DNA from: Emiliania huxleyi CCMP1516
Lineage: Eukaryota > Haptophyta > Isochrysidales > Noelaerhabdaceae
Assembly (NCBI RefSeq): GCF_000372725.1
Contig: NW_005201287.1
Span: forward strand, 399,715 to 463,714
Direction of reading: 5' to 3'
Length of the DNA: 64,000 nucleotides
Shown: one piece after another, positions 50,554 to 61,277 of the stretch
How the letters are laid out: each line of letters starts with the position of its first letter
Numbering within the stretch: the stretch's first letter is position 1
Notes under the pieces: model-generated
What the model saw: the letters and a program-made list of their open reading frames with translations, nothing else
What the model was told of the DNA's origin: nothing
Databases searched by the model: none
Made by a program: the position numbers and the translations under genes

Positions 50554-51699
50554 TTAATCAGCCTCGCGCGCCGCCTCGCGCGCCGCCCGTGCCGCCACCT
50601 CCTCCGGGCTATCGAAATACTCGGGCCATGGAAACCGCGGGTGGCCCTTCGCGCCGCCGTTGGGCCCGTACCGGAACGGCTTCGCCGCGCCCATCGCCTC
50701 GAGCTCGGCCATGTGCGCCTCCGACAACTCGAAGTCGAAGGTGTCCAGATTCGCCGCCATGTACGCCGGCGTCTTCGACTTTGGGATCGCGACAACGCCG
50801 CGCTGCGTGTGGAAGCGCACGAGGACCTGCGCCGCGCTCTTGCCGTACGACGCACCGATCGCGGCGATGCCCGCGTCGCCGAGCAGCGACGGGTCGGAGT
50901 CGGTGCGCGCGCGCACATTGTCGGGCGATCCGAGCGGCGAGTACGCGGTCACGACGATCTTGCGGGCGCGGCAGAAGTCGAGCAGGCTCGTCTGCGGCAG
51001 CAGCGGGTGCGACTCCACCTGATTGACCGCGATCGGGATCCCGCTCTTCGTAGAGACCAGTACGTAGTCGATCGCCGCGAGCTGCGCCTGGTTGAAGTTG
51101 CTCGCGCCGATGCTGCGCGTGAGCCCGGCGCGGACGGCGGCCTCCATCCCGCGCCACGTCTCCTCGAGCGGCACGTCGCCGGGCGAGCCGTCGGCGCGCG
51201 GCGCCTCGAAGTCCCACATCGGGCCGCTGCCGTCGGCGCGGCGCGGGAAGTTCTCGGCGACGCCCTCGGTCCGCGCGAACGCCATCGGCCAGTGCACCAA
51301 GTAGAGATCGAGGTACTCGAGCTGCAGCTGCGCCAGCGTGTGGCGGAGCGCGCGCTCGACGTCGCGCTGCTCGTGCTTCGTGTTCCAGAGTTTCGAGACG
51401 ACGAAGAGCTCGTCGCGCCGAATCTCGCCGGAATCGAAGAGCTCCTTGAGCGCCGCGCCGATTTCGGCCTCGTTGTCGTAGCAATGGGCGCAGTCAATGT
51501 GGCGGTAGCCGCAGCGGATGGCAGCTTTCACGGCGTCGCCCACGACGCCGTCCTTGGATTTCCAGGTGCCGAGACCGACCAAAGGCATGTCGAAGCCGCT
51601 TGCGAGGCGGACGGTGCGCGGAGAGGCGGCGGCGGCGGGCGCGGCGGCGCCGATGGTGGCGGCGGCGGGCGCGGCGGCGGCGACGCAGGCCGAGGACAT
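50554..51699 (-). CDS. Aldo-keto reductase
   Basis: 381 residues from ATG 51699 (MSSACVAAAAPAAATIG). NADPH-dependent carbonyl/aldose reductase family with a TIM barrel. Catalytic residues are visible: Asp and Tyr in YRHIDCAHCYDNEAEIG (residues ~67-82), Lys in FVVSKLWNTKH (~100) and His in LYLVHWPMAF (~133). Cofactor-site motifs SIGASNFNQ, AVNQVESHP and VVAIPKSKTP are in order. One exon. The Ala-rich first 25 residues may be a targeting peptide or linker. An in-frame upstream extension lacks an ATG. The shared upstream element (51885-51926) and an R3 repeat sit 5' of it. Substrate is not predictable. Confidence 0.93.
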   Translation of the reverse strand: MSSACVAAAAPAAATIGAAAPAAAASPRTVRLASGFDMPLVGLGTWKSKDGVVGDAVKAAIRCGYRHIDCAHCYDNEAEIGAALKELFDSGEIRRDELFVVSKLWNTKHEQRDVERALRHTLAQLQLEYLDLYLVHWPMAFARTEGVAENFPRRADGSGPMWDFEAPRADGSPGDVPLEETWRGMEAAVRAGLTRSIGASNFNQAQLAAIDYVLVSTKSGIPIAVNQVESHPLLPQTSLLDFCRARKIVVTAYSPLGSPDNVRARTDSDPSLLGDAGIAAIGASYGKSAAQVLVRFHTQRGVVAIPKSKTPAYMAANLDTFDFELSEAHMAELEAMGAAKPFRYGPNGGAKGHPRFPWPEYFDSPEEVAARAAREAAREAD

Positions 51700-51884
51700 C
51701 GACGCAAATCTGCGAGGATTTGCGACTCGCTTTAGCCGCCGTCGATCCCCGCGTGGTGCTTTGTCCAAACCACCCGTAACTCGTCGACGGGTGCGGGATC
51801 GCGGCGCAGTCAGTGCCGTGGCGATGCCTCCGGCTGTTTGCGGTCGTAGAGCTCTGCGCGACACAACAAGGGCTTACCCGGGTA

Positions 51885-51926
51885 TCTCGAGGTTCTCGAG
51901 GTGGATATCCTTTGGCCGCGTTGGGT
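51885..51926 (-). promoter_or_regulatory. Shared upstream element, copy 3
   Basis: Inverted relative to copies 1 and 2, so it has the same orientation with respect to its gene. It lies 186 bases upstream of the aldo-keto reductase ATG. Confidence 0.6.
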
Positions 51927-52185
51927 TATGCTCTGGCGAGATGTGAGGCGCATGCGCCCAGGAGGGGAGGGCGCATGCGTAACGACGCTGCTAGAGATGC
52001 CTTTCGGGGCCCAGAGATAAAACTTCTGATGCCATGCATGGCCTAGTAGTGTCCCCAGCTATGGGCGTGTCCACGTTGGAGCCAGGTGTGGTGTGGGCGC
52101 CAGAATAGCTCCGCCGTTCATGGAGGCAACCGATACGAGTCGACTGGTGTGTCCTCGTGGTTTCGTATCAAGAATACTCACTCAC
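51927..52185 (+). repeat. Gene-upstream dispersed repeat R3, full copy
   Basis: From ttatgctctggcgaga to ggtttcgtatcaagaa it matches 63719-63975 with about 15 differences. It directly adjoins the shared upstream element. Confidence 0.9.
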
Positions 52186-52376
52186 ACGTAACACCAGCCA
52201 AAACGCGCGATCGCTCACGATTTGCGCGCCGCGCCACGCCGCTCTGCAAGTGCAGGAGCCGGAGGGCGGGGCCAGGCATGAACACAGACCTCAGAGCACC
52301 CTCTCCATGATGAGCGTGCGCGGGTTGCGCGCCGAACGGCTGCGATCGTGTCATGGTGTCGTGAAGTGTAAAGGCA

Positions 52377-55300
52377 CTAAGCAGAGCCGCCGCGCCCCGC
52401 GCCCCGCCCGCCCCGCCCGCCCCGCCCGCCGCGTCCACGCCCGCCTCGCCCGCCTCGCCCACCGACCGCCGCCGTGGCGCCCACGGGCTGAGCCTGGGGC
52501 ACGGTGCGCGAGGGCGGCTGGTGAACAAACGTCGACTGCGCCGCCACCAGCCGCCCAGTTGCGGCGATGGGCAGCGCCGGCTGGCGGCAGGCCGGGCAGT
52601 TGGTGTCGCGCTCCAGCACGCGCGGCGCACACGTCTCGCAGTATAGCGCGTGGCCGCACGCGAAACGGACCGAGCGCGGCGCGTCCCAGCAGAGGTCACA
52701 CAGGCGCTCCTCGGCCCCAGCCGTCTCCTCCACCTCCCGCGCCGCCTCGACCAGCGCCTCCAGCCGCGGCAGCGCCTCTGCGAGCGGCATCCGCTTCTTC
52801 TTCCGCTCGTACGCCAGCCCGACCACCAGCCGCGTCAGCTCCTCGGCCTGCGCCGCCGACCAGCCCGCGTCGGCCGCCGCGATGCTCTCCGCCGTGTCGG
52901 GCTCCTCCAATTCATCCTCGCACGCGTTGAGCAAGCCGAGAGCGCCGCGGCCGGTCAGGGCGACGAGAAGCGTGATGCCGAGCGCAAAGCCATCGGTGAG
53001 CTGAGAAGCCTGACCGTCGTGCATGATGATCGAGTCCATGTAGCCGGGCTTCCCAAAGATGCGTTGCGTCGACAGGTGCGAGACCTGTCCATTGCCGCCG
53101 GCCGTCGCCTCTGCCGCGCGCGCGAGGCCCACGTCGGCGAGGTACCCGTTGCCGCGCTCGTCGAGCAGGATGTTGCCCGCCGAGACGTCGCGGTGCAGGA
53201 TCATCGGTGAGCGCGTGTGCAGGTAGTGCAGCGCGCTCGCGGCGTCGCGCAGCACGCGGAGCCGTGCGGCGGAGGAGAGCGGCGGAGGCGGCGTCTCGAA
53301 GCCGAGCATGCGGAGTCGCTGCAGCGCGGCTGGAGCGCGGTAGAGGCGGTCCTCGAGGCTGCCGCCGCGGCAGAGGGGGTAGACGAGGCACGCTCTCGCC
53401 CGTGCCAAGCAGACGCCGAGCAGAGGGAGGAGCGACCGGTGGCATGCCGCGCTGAGCGTGCGCACCTCGCTCTGCAGCTCGGCGAGGCCTTGGGCGCCGA
53501 CACCGACCAGCGCCGTCTTGACGGCGAACCCGCAAGCGACGCGCGGAAGCGACGGCAGCGCGTCGGCGCGGTACACGCGCCCAAAGCCCCCCTCGCCCAC
53601 CTTGTGCGCCTCGGCAAAACCGTCGGTCGCCGCGATGAGCTCGTCGAGAGGGACGGCGGCGGGCGGCGCGGCGGCGGCGGCGAGGGCGGCGACACTCGAC
53701 GCCGCCCCCGCTGCCACCGCTGCCCCCGCCGCTGCCTCCGCTGCCGCCTCCGCTGCCGCCTCCGCTGCCGCCGCCTCTTGAGCCTCCGCTGCCGCCGCTG
53801 CCTCCGTTGCCGCCGCCTCCGCCTCTGCTGCCTCTTGAGCCTCTGCTGCCGCCACGGCCGCCACTGCCGCCTCTACAGCCGCCGCCTCCGCCGCCGCCTC
53901 CGCCTCCGCCTCCGCCCTCATCCGCGCCTCCTCCCTCATCCGCGCCTCCTCCCTCTCCCTTGCCGCCTCCTCCCTTGCCCTCGCCTCTGCCTGCTCCCCT
54001 GCGCGCGACGCCGCCTCCGCCTCCTCCGCCGCCCGCGCCGCCGCAGCCTCTACTACCACCCGATCCGCTTCCTCCGCCACTCGCGCCTCCTCCGCCACTC
54101 GCGCCTCCTCAGCCGCCCGCGCCTCCTCCGCCTGCTCCGCCGCCCGCTCCGCCGCCCGCGCCGCCGCCGCCGCCGCCTTCTCCTCCTTCTGCCGCTGCCG
54201 CTTCAGCGGCTTGGCCAGCTCGTCGCGCAGCCGCCGCGCCGCTCGCAACGCCTCCGAACCGTCGGCGGCCTGGGCGGTGTTTGCGTTGATCGCCGCCCTG
54301 AGCGCCTCGAGATCGGCGTCGCCTCGCTCGCACGCCTCAACCGCCTCGCGCAGCGCAGCCTCGGCAGCATCGCGCGCCTCCGCCGCCTCCGCAGCCGCTG
54401 CCGCCTCGCGTGCGGCCGCCGCAGCCTGTTCGGCTGATTCTGCGACCGCCGTCTTCCCCCCCGCCTCTGCTGCGGTCGACGAGTGCTCCTCGAGGGCGCG
54501 CACGCACTCGGCGTGGTCGTTCTCCTTGGCCCATTGAAGCGCCGTCTTGCCGTCAACAGTAGGCGTTGTGTCTGCGCCCGCCTGCAGCAAGCGCCGCACG
54601 ACAGCGGGGAGGTTGAGGAAGGCGGCGCACATCAGCGCGGTCCAGCCTTTGATGTCCTGCAGGTTGATCTCAGCACCGTGCCGTATCAGCAGCTCAACCA
54701 CACGCTCGTGGCCGTTGCCGGCGGCGTACATCAGCGCGGTGCCGCCTTTGCTGCTCTGCAGGTTGACGTCAGCGCCGCGCCGTATCAGCAAGTCGACCAA
54801 CCGCTCGTGGCCTTGGCTGGCGGCGATCATCAGCGCGGTGTCGCCGTCGCTGTTCTGCAGGTTGATCTCTGCGCCGTGCCGAATCAGCAGCTCGACCACC
54901 CGCTCGTGGCCGTGCTCGGCGGCGCCCATCAGCAACGTGAGGCCGCTCACGCCGCCTCTCTCGTACGTCGCGTTGGCCCGCCCGCCGCCCTCAAGCCACT
55001 CCAGTATCGCCGCCTCCTCGCCTCGCCCAGCCGCTGCCACGATCGCATCGGAGGCTGCCGCGCCACCGCTCGGCGCCCGCCCCGCCGCCGCCGCTGGAGA
55101 TAGCGTCTCCGCGACTCTCGATCCAGCCGAGGAAGCGCCGCAGGAGGAAGCGCCGCCTGCGCCTTCGCCGCCGGCTGCCGTCGCCGCGGGCCGTCCCGCC
55201 ACGACCGACTCCTTGACGTGCTGCCGGAACGCCTCGATGCACTCGGCGTGGCCCTTCTCCTTGGCCAGCTGCAGCGCCGTTTTGCCGCCCGCACTGCGCG

Positions 55301-56897
55301 CCGCGGTGTGTGCGCCCGCCCGCAGCAAGCGCCGCACGACGGCGGGGTGGTTGAAGAGGGCGGCCATCATCAGCGCGGTGAAGGCGAGGCTGTCCTGCAG
55401 GTTGACTTCAGCGCCGCGCCGAATCAGCAAGTCGACCACCCGCTCGTGGCCGCAGTTGGCGGCGGCCATCAGCGCGGTGATGCCGATGCTGTCCTGCTTG
55501 TTGATCTCCGCGCCGTGCTGCAGCAGCAGCTCGACCACCCGCTCGTGGCCGTTGCCGGCGGCGTACATCAGCGCGGTGCCGCCTTTGCTGCTCTGCAGGT
55601 TGACGTCAGCGCCGCGCCGTATCAGCAAGTCGACCAACCGCTCGTGGCCTTGGCTGGCGGCGATCATCAGCGCGGTGTCGCCGTCGCTGTTCTGCAGGTT
55701 GATCTCTGCGCCGTGCCGAATCAGCAAGTCGACCACCTGCTCGTGGCCGTAGCGGGCGGCGCCCATCAGTGCGGTGCCGCCGTCGCTCCTCTGCAGGTTG
55801 ACCTTCGCCCCACGCCGCAACAGCAACAGCACCACCCGCTCGTGGCCGAACACGGCGGCGCCCATCAGCAACGTGAGGCCGCTCACCTCACCTCTCTCGT
55901 ACGTCGCGTCGGCCCGCCCGCCGCCCTCGAGCCACTCCAGCACCGCTTCCTCCTCGCCTCGCCCAGCCGCTGCCACGACCGCATCGGAGACTGCCACGCC
56001 ACCGCTCGGCGCCGCCGCCGCCGGCGACAGATTACCCGGCCGCACCCGCACGCTCTCGCCGCCGCCCTCGAGCGCCACCGCGTACCGCCCGCCCTCGAAG
56101 CTCTGCGCCTCGCCCCGCTGCCCGTTGAGCTCGGGGCGGGAAGAGAGCCCGCCGAGCACGACTCGCTGGCCGAGCAGCGGCGCGTCCACCGCTGCCGCTG
56201 CCGCGCCCGAGGAGGCACCGCCCGCCCCTGACCGGCCGTCTGCAGCCGCCGCCTCAGCCAACACCTTGACGCACGCGGCGTTGCCCTTCTCCTTGGCCCA
56301 CTGAAGCGCCGTCTTGCCATGTGCAAAGGAGCGAGCCTTTGTATCTGCGCCAGCCCGAAGCAAGCGCCGTACGACGGTGGGGTGGCCGCTGTAGGCGGCG
56401 CCCATCAGCGCGGTGCCGCCGTCGCTGTTCCGCTGGTTGATCTCCGCCCCGTGCCGCATGAGCAACTCGACCACACGCTCGCGGCCGTTCTCCGCGGCGT
56501 ACATCAGCGCGGTGTAGCCGCTGCTGCTCTGCAGGTTGACCTCTGCGCCACGCCGAAGCAGCAGCTCGACCACCCGCTCGTGGCCGTAGTCGGCGGCGAG
56601 CATCAGCGCGGTCCAATCTTTGCTGTTCTGCAGGTTGATCTCCGCCCCGCGCTGCAGCAGCAGCTCAGCCACCCGCTCGTGGCCGTGGTTGGCGGCGCCC
56701 ATCAGCAGCGTGACGCCGCTCACCTCGCCTCTCTCGTACGTCGCGTCGGTCCGCCCGCCACTTTCAAGCCACGCCAGCACCGCCTCCTCCTCGCCACGCT
56801 CCACCGCTAGCACGGCCGCGTCGGAGCAGCTCAGGGATCCTGCGCCGCTGCTACGCTGGCGTGCAGGGCCGATCCCAAGCTCACAACCACTCACCAT
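52377..56897 (-). CDS. Ankyrin-repeat protein kinase with C-terminal RING finger
   Basis: 1,506 residues in one exon, ATG 56897 (MVSGCELGIG). Residues ~25-850 hold three blocks of ankyrin repeats (GHERVVELLLRRGAEVNLQ, TALMYAAGNGHERVVELL). Between blocks 1 and 2 lies a segment LSSRPELNGQRGEAQSFEGG seen in other algal proteins. Residues ~860-1060 are an Ala/Glu coiled-coil-like run. The kinase domain (~1085-1385) has a G-loop GEGGFGRVYRA, Lys in GFAVKTALV, HRDVSAGNILL and a metal-binding ADVGLA, that is DVG in place of DFG. The C3HC4 RING (~1400-1440) reads CDLCWDAP, FACGHALYCETC, CPACRQP. The tail is RGGRGGRG. It could phosphorylate and ubiquitinate partners bound by ankyrin repeats; that is inference. 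Confidence 0.92.
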   Translation of the reverse strand: MVSGCELGIGPARQRSSGAGSLSCSDAAVLAVERGEEEAVLAWLESGGRTDATYERGEVSGVTLLMGAANHGHERVAELLLQRGAEINLQNSKDWTALMLAADYGHERVVELLLRRGAEVNLQSSSGYTALMYAAENGRERVVELLMRHGAEINQRNSDGGTALMGAAYSGHPTVVRRLLRAGADTKARSFAHGKTALQWAKEKGNAACVKVLAEAAAADGRSGAGGASSGAAAAAVDAPLLGQRVVLGGLSSRPELNGQRGEAQSFEGGRYAVALEGGGESVRVRPGNLSPAAAAPSGGVAVSDAVVAAAGRGEEEAVLEWLEGGGRADATYERGEVSGLTLLMGAAVFGHERVVLLLLRRGAKVNLQRSDGGTALMGAARYGHEQVVDLLIRHGAEINLQNSDGDTALMIAASQGHERLVDLLIRRGADVNLQSSKGGTALMYAAGNGHERVVELLLQHGAEINKQDSIGITALMAAANCGHERVVDLLIRRGAEVNLQDSLAFTALMMAALFNHPAVVRRLLRAGAHTAARSAGGKTALQLAKEKGHAECIEAFRQHVKESVVAGRPAATAAGGEGAGGASSCGASSAGSRVAETLSPAAAAGRAPSGGAAASDAIVAAAGRGEEAAILEWLEGGGRANATYERGGVSGLTLLMGAAEHGHERVVELLIRHGAEINLQNSDGDTALMIAASQGHERLVDLLIRRGADVNLQSSKGGTALMYAAGNGHERVVELLIRHGAEINLQDIKGWTALMCAAFLNLPAVVRRLLQAGADTTPTVDGKTALQWAKENDHAECVRALEEHSSTAAEAGGKTAVAESAEQAAAAAREAAAAAEAAEARDAAEAALREAVEACERGDADLEALRAAINANTAQAADGSEALRAARRLRDELAKPLKRQRQKEEKAAAAAARAAERAAEQAEEARAAEEARVAEEARVAEEADRVVVEAAAARAAEEAEAASRAGEQAEARAREEAAREREEARMREEARMRAEAEAEAAAEAAAVEAAVAAVAAAEAQEAAEAEAAATEAAAAAEAQEAAAAEAAAEAAAEAAAGAAVAAGAASSVAALAAAAAPPAAVPLDELIAATDGFAEAHKVGEGGFGRVYRADALPSLPRVACGFAVKTALVGVGAQGLAELQSEVRTLSAACHRSLLPLLGVCLARARACLVYPLCRGGSLEDRLYRAPAALQRLRMLGFETPPPPLSSAARLRVLRDAASALHYLHTRSPMILHRDVSAGNILLDERGNGYLADVGLARAAEATAGGNGQVSHLSTQRIFGKPGYMDSIIMHDGQASQLTDGFALGITLLVALTGRGALGLLNACEDELEEPDTAESIAAADAGWSAAQAEELTRLVVGLAYERKKKRMPLAEALPRLEALVEAAREVEETAGAEERLCDLCWDAPRSVRFACGHALYCETCAPRVLERDTNCPACRQPALPIAATGRLVAAQSTFVHQPPSRTVPQAQPVGATAAVGGRGGRGGRGRGGRGGRGGRGAGRGGSA

Positions 56898-57307
56898 GTT
56901 TGGGTTCCGGCTCTTTTGAGGGTGGGTAAGCGCAGGGAGGCCACTCGACTACTAAGAACCCCGGTCCGGGCGAGTTGGTCGGTCGGAGTGCTGCTGTCGT
57001 GCTGCGCGACTCCGCACCCTGCTGGCGCCGGTCGAGCGCGCGAGCTCGCGTGGGGGGGGGGCAGGATTTGTTGATTGATTGATAGAAAGGCGAAGAAAAG
57101 CCTGGCTCGGGCTGGACAATAAGGGGTGCACAGATTGGGGTGTTTCCACAATCAAACCGTCCGTGTACCGTGAAGAGTGCTTGATTCACGGACAGCGATT
57201 GATTGATTGATGGGAAGGCGAAACACAGTACAGCGAGGCTGCCCGCATGTTCAATCGTTGCCCGCAAGCGGAGCTCCCCACCGGCGGGCTTGAAGACACT
57301 GAGCCGA

Positions 57308-57338
57308 GCGCGCCGGCGGCGGACCGCCGCCGGCGCGC
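57308..57338. repeat. GC-rich palindrome
   Basis: gcgcgccggcggcgg faces ccgccgccggcgcgc around a single A. Confidence 0.85.
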
Positions 57339-57561
57339 TTGCTTCGGCGGATGGCTGAGCGGCACAGTTTCTGGCCGCCCGGCCTGCGAGCTGTCGCCGA
57401 GACGAGGGTTGCGGCGGGAAAGGGAGCGTGGAGGCTGGCGGAGGCGTGGGCGAGGTGGAGGGCGGGCGGCGATCGTCTGTGTGAGCTTTCCTATCAAGCC
57501 TCTAATGCTTCGTTGTCCATCGTCCGCTGCTGTACAACTCTGGCCGTCTCTTCCTTCGCAA

Positions 57562-57596
57562 GGGCCCCGCCCCCCAGAGCTCCTGGGGGCGGGGCC
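57562..57596. repeat. GC-rich hairpin
   Basis: gggccccgcccccc pairs with ggggggcggggccc-like sequence around agagct. It lies about 100 bases upstream of the phosphatase ATG. Confidence 0.8.
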
Positions 57597-57694
57597 CGCG
57601 CAGGGGACCTCTAGTGGCCATGATCTCTCGCAGAGATGCGTCCGTCCCTCGAACCTAGCTCGGCAGCGTGACGATCTAGCGCCGCGTGAGCTCG

Positions 57695-60659
57695 ATGGGC
57701 GACGCGAATCGGACGATAGCGCCCCCGTCGCTGATGAATCGGCTCAACAACCCCGCCTCCTCCTCAGCCAGCCTACGCGCCGCTGCGGTCGCCGCCGCCA
57801 CCACCGACGACGTGCCCTCCAAGGTCACCTTTGTCAAAGCAGACGGCGGTGGCATGGGCGGGCGGTGGCGCAAGGCCATGACTCTGCTCAAAGTGAGCGG
57901 TGTCGGTCGCGCCGCCATCGCCGAGGAGGACGAGTCCGTCGCGTGGCGGGCGAGCCTAGATGCCACAGCGGAGGCGGCCGCGATTGCATGCACATGCACA
58001 TGCTCATGCACATGTGCATAGCACACCTCTCCGGCGATTGGCCCATGCGGGGGTGCGCGGTGCCGCCGCGTCAGGTCGGAAGGCCCGTCGAACGAGCTCG
58101 TGCCTGCAACGCCCTACGCGCGCAAGAGCCGGGCGTGGGGCAGCGGACACTTGTTTGAGCACATCGTGAGTCGCAGCCGACACGCCACAACCTCCTTCGC
58201 TCTCCCCCGACGGGCTAGCAACACGACCCCTCAGGTGCTCGATGGCCGCACCGAGCTGGCGTCGGCGATAAACGAGGAGCTGCGCGACGGCGACGGCGTC
58301 TCTTACGGCTGGGCGGACCCCCACACAGTGGACGTGAGCTCTTATGCCGTCAGGTGCGTCGGCTGTCTGGGAGAGCCCTTCATGCATGCTCCACTGGCAA
58401 ATCCCCGCTCCACCAGCCCAATGCTCTCACCACCGCGACTGCCTCGCATGCTGTCAGCCCTGAGCTCCACCTCGACGCCGGCATGCGCGCTCGTGGTGGC
58501 TGGCGCGGGGAGCTGGCCTGCCAGCGGGGGCACAAGGCGTACGGCCTCGCGATGAGGCTCATCCAGGAGGCGGCGAGGCTGACGGAGTCCATCAAGACCC
58601 AGCCTGACAGCCTCGACTCTCGGTGTCGCGCGACCGGGTGGTGGGCTGCTGTCACATTGCCTCTTCCCACACGCTCGCTGCCCTACGACAGGTGGATGGC
58701 GGCGGAACGCGACGGGCTGCTCCGCCGCTTCCTGACAGGCCGGAAGGAGCATAGCCCCCGCCTCGGCATCGTGGACGCGGAGGCGCTCTGTACGCTGGCG
58801 ACGGCGTGCGCCGACGTCCTCCGGCAACAGCCGACTGTGGTGCGGGTGCCGGCACCATGCAAGGTGTTTGGCGACGTGCATGGGCAGCTCCGCTCGCTGC
58901 TGCTGCTGTTCGCCTCGTTTGGCTTCCCAAGCCACTTGGCCGGGGACGTACAAGGGGTGTGTTGCACTTTCATGTTGACCCGAGGCTGTGCACGGCATCC
59001 CTTCAAGCAGGCTCGCCGTTACCAGGTGAGCTACATCTTCAACGGCGACTTTGTCGACCGCGGCGTGCACCAGCTCGAGGTGGTCGCCCTCCTCTTCGCC
59101 CTGAAGCTCGTCTACCCCGAGCGCATCTATCTGCTGCGCGGCAAACCATCGACCAGCATCGCAGCGTCCGTGCGCGTCGCTCCTAATTTCGTGGTCGTGA
59201 GCACAGGGAATCACGAGTTTCGCGACATGAACGAAAAAATGAGGCTCGAGGGCTTCCGCTACCATTGTGCGACGCGCTTCGCCTACATGCCGTCAACAGT
59301 CTGGATGCGAACCTACGAGTACATCCATGACGCCTTTGACTTGCTTCCGCTCGCGGCACAGCTCGGTTGGCGCCGCGGTATGCGCCGCAGGTACCGGGTC
59401 GCTTTACGTCTCCGTGTGGACAGGCGCGACTCGGCGGCGCGGTGCTTGTGGTGCATGGCGGCGTCGGCGACGGCAGCTGGGACACCGCCAGCTTCCGGGA
59501 GATCGAGAGGCTGTGAGCGACGCCTCTTCATGCGCCGCGGTGTAAACAGGACATTAACGATTTGGAGGGTGTCGAGAGGCCGCTCACGGCGCTCGAGGTG
59601 GAGGAGGGGGAGCGTGCATCGATTCAAAAGCGCGGGATGCTTCCCCAAAGCAACCCTCTGGCGGCTACCTGCCCACAAGCGGGGCGTGATTGCGGTAGGC
59701 GCGCCGCTTTCCACGCGATGTGGAGCGACCCGAGCGACTCGGACGCAATCATGCGCAGCGGCGTCCACTCGTCCTTTCGAGGCGAGTGCATGCGAGCGAG
59801 TCGCGTAGGCTGGGGCTGGCTCCCTGCTGTGCAGCGTGCGGCAAAGCGGCTGCCCTCTCCCCCGAGCCGAGCCAAGATTCTGCCCGTTCAGGCGAGGCGA
59901 TCCCAGAGTTTGGTCCCGATATCACCGGCGAGTTTTGCACGCGGAACAATATCAGCCTCGTGATCCGTTCGCACCAGTTTGTCAAGGAGGGCATCGCGTG
60001 ACGGCGCTCTCCTGCTGTGAAAAGACGCGGTTCACTGCTCGGTGCGTCAACAGGAGGGTTTCAAAGTAATGCACTCTGGCCACGTCGTCACCGTGTTTTC
60101 CGCGCGCGACTACTTTGTCGGCAAGGCCCACGCCCCCGATTACCAACGCGAGCATTGTGCGCGCGCCGACGCCAACGAGGGCAACGATGCGGCGATGCTA
60201 TTGCTCGCACCCGACCGGAACGGCGACCTGCGCGTGCACCCGAAGCGGATCTCGTCGTGCTCCTCCGGCATCAAGTCGGCCGTGCGGCAGCAGGAGCGTT
60301 TTACTCTCTCGGCCGGTGTGTTGTGAGCGGCGCCTCTTCACGCCCCGTCCTGTGAACAGGAGCGAATCGACATCCTCATGGGCGTGCGCCGGATCTTGAT
60401 GTGGGCCGTGACGTGCGGCGCCGTCCCGCTCGTGCCACCCGTGAGGGAGTACCGCTCACATCGCTCGTCACGCAAGGCATCAAAGGGCGACTCGCTGGAC
60501 GGAGCCGCTGGAGAAAAGAGCCCCCGCCCGCGCCGTTCCCCTCGCTCGCGCGCCCGGTCAGAGTCGCACGGCCGGCGATCCCGCTCTCGCTCCCGCTCCC
60601 CTACCCGCGAGACCGGGTGCGAGCGTCCCGAAGGAGCTCGCTCCGCGGCGGCGGCGTGA
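57695..60659 (+). CDS. PPP-family Ser/Thr protein phosphatase, 13 exons
   Basis: Metal-dependent phosphoserine/threonine phosphatase. Motifs: KVFGDVHGQLRSLL, FNGDFVDRGVHQ, LLRG joined to NHEFRDMNEKM across an intron, LVVHGGVGDGSW, HAMWSDPSDSD, SLVIRSHQFVKEG, GHVVTVFSARDYF. Exons: 57695-57973 (probable), ~58075-58165, 58235 to ~58360, ~58531-58622, 58692-58956, 59026-59140, 59207-59355, 59424-59498, 59550-59629, 59699-59781, 59892-59986, 60054-60293, 60360-60659. From 58692 on every phase agrees. Donors are GT (3), GC (4) and GA (3). The last exon is an Arg/Ser-rich tail (RSRARSESHGRRSRSRSRS) like those of nuclear-speckle proteins. The order of motifs and long N-terminal extension resemble PPEF/PP5-type enzymes; no EF-hand was seen. 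The first junction is unresolved. Confidence 0.85.
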
Positions 60660-61277
60660 CTGAGCGCAGGTGCCGGCCGCTGTGAAGTGAGCCGGCCCAG
60701 AGATGGAGAGGCAGGTTCTGACTTCTGTTTTTTCGAGAGGAATTAGGGGGGCTAGCTCCCTGTGTTCCCTTTAGTACCCCGTTGAGTTGGCGATTTTCCA
60801 CACATACACACTTCCTCGCCAATCCCATGCATGCACATGTGGCAATGCACACCGAGAACTAATTGCGCACGGAACACTGCACACACAAAGAATACAACAG
60901 AGCCTCGACGGCTGGGCGTGGGGCCTCCAGCTCCTCGCGCCATCAAAAGTTATCCCATGACGATGCCCCAAACGCGCACATGCACGGGTGGCAGCCACAC
61001 GGCTCCACGGGTCACGACATCTCTCAGCCACGTGTGAGAGGTGGGCGGGAAGCAAGGTAACAACCACATGTCCACATCCACAACGGACAATTCACGCACC
61101 ACGCCAGGGCTCGCACTCGACGGGCGGGCCCGCGCCTTGTGCAGCCCGCGCCTTGTGCAGCCCGCGCCTTGTGCACCCGTCGGCAGCCTGCGGCCTCACC
61201 TCCTCGTCACTTCGTCGGCTCCGCCTACCCAGACCTCTCCGCTCATTCACAGCCTTCTTTTGTCGGCGCCTCGCACC
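60660..61277. other. Intergenic DNA
   Basis: Between convergent genes. Contains three copies of a 16-base unit cccgcgccttgtgcag around 61126-61170. No gene seen. Confidence 0.5.

Larger units (their letters stand above)
56898..57694. other. Divergent intergenic region
   Basis: Lies between the kinase and phosphatase genes. Contains gattgattgatt runs and two strong GC hairpins (57308-57338 and 57562-57596). Small upstream exons of the phosphatase gene are possible but not identified. Confidence 0.45.
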
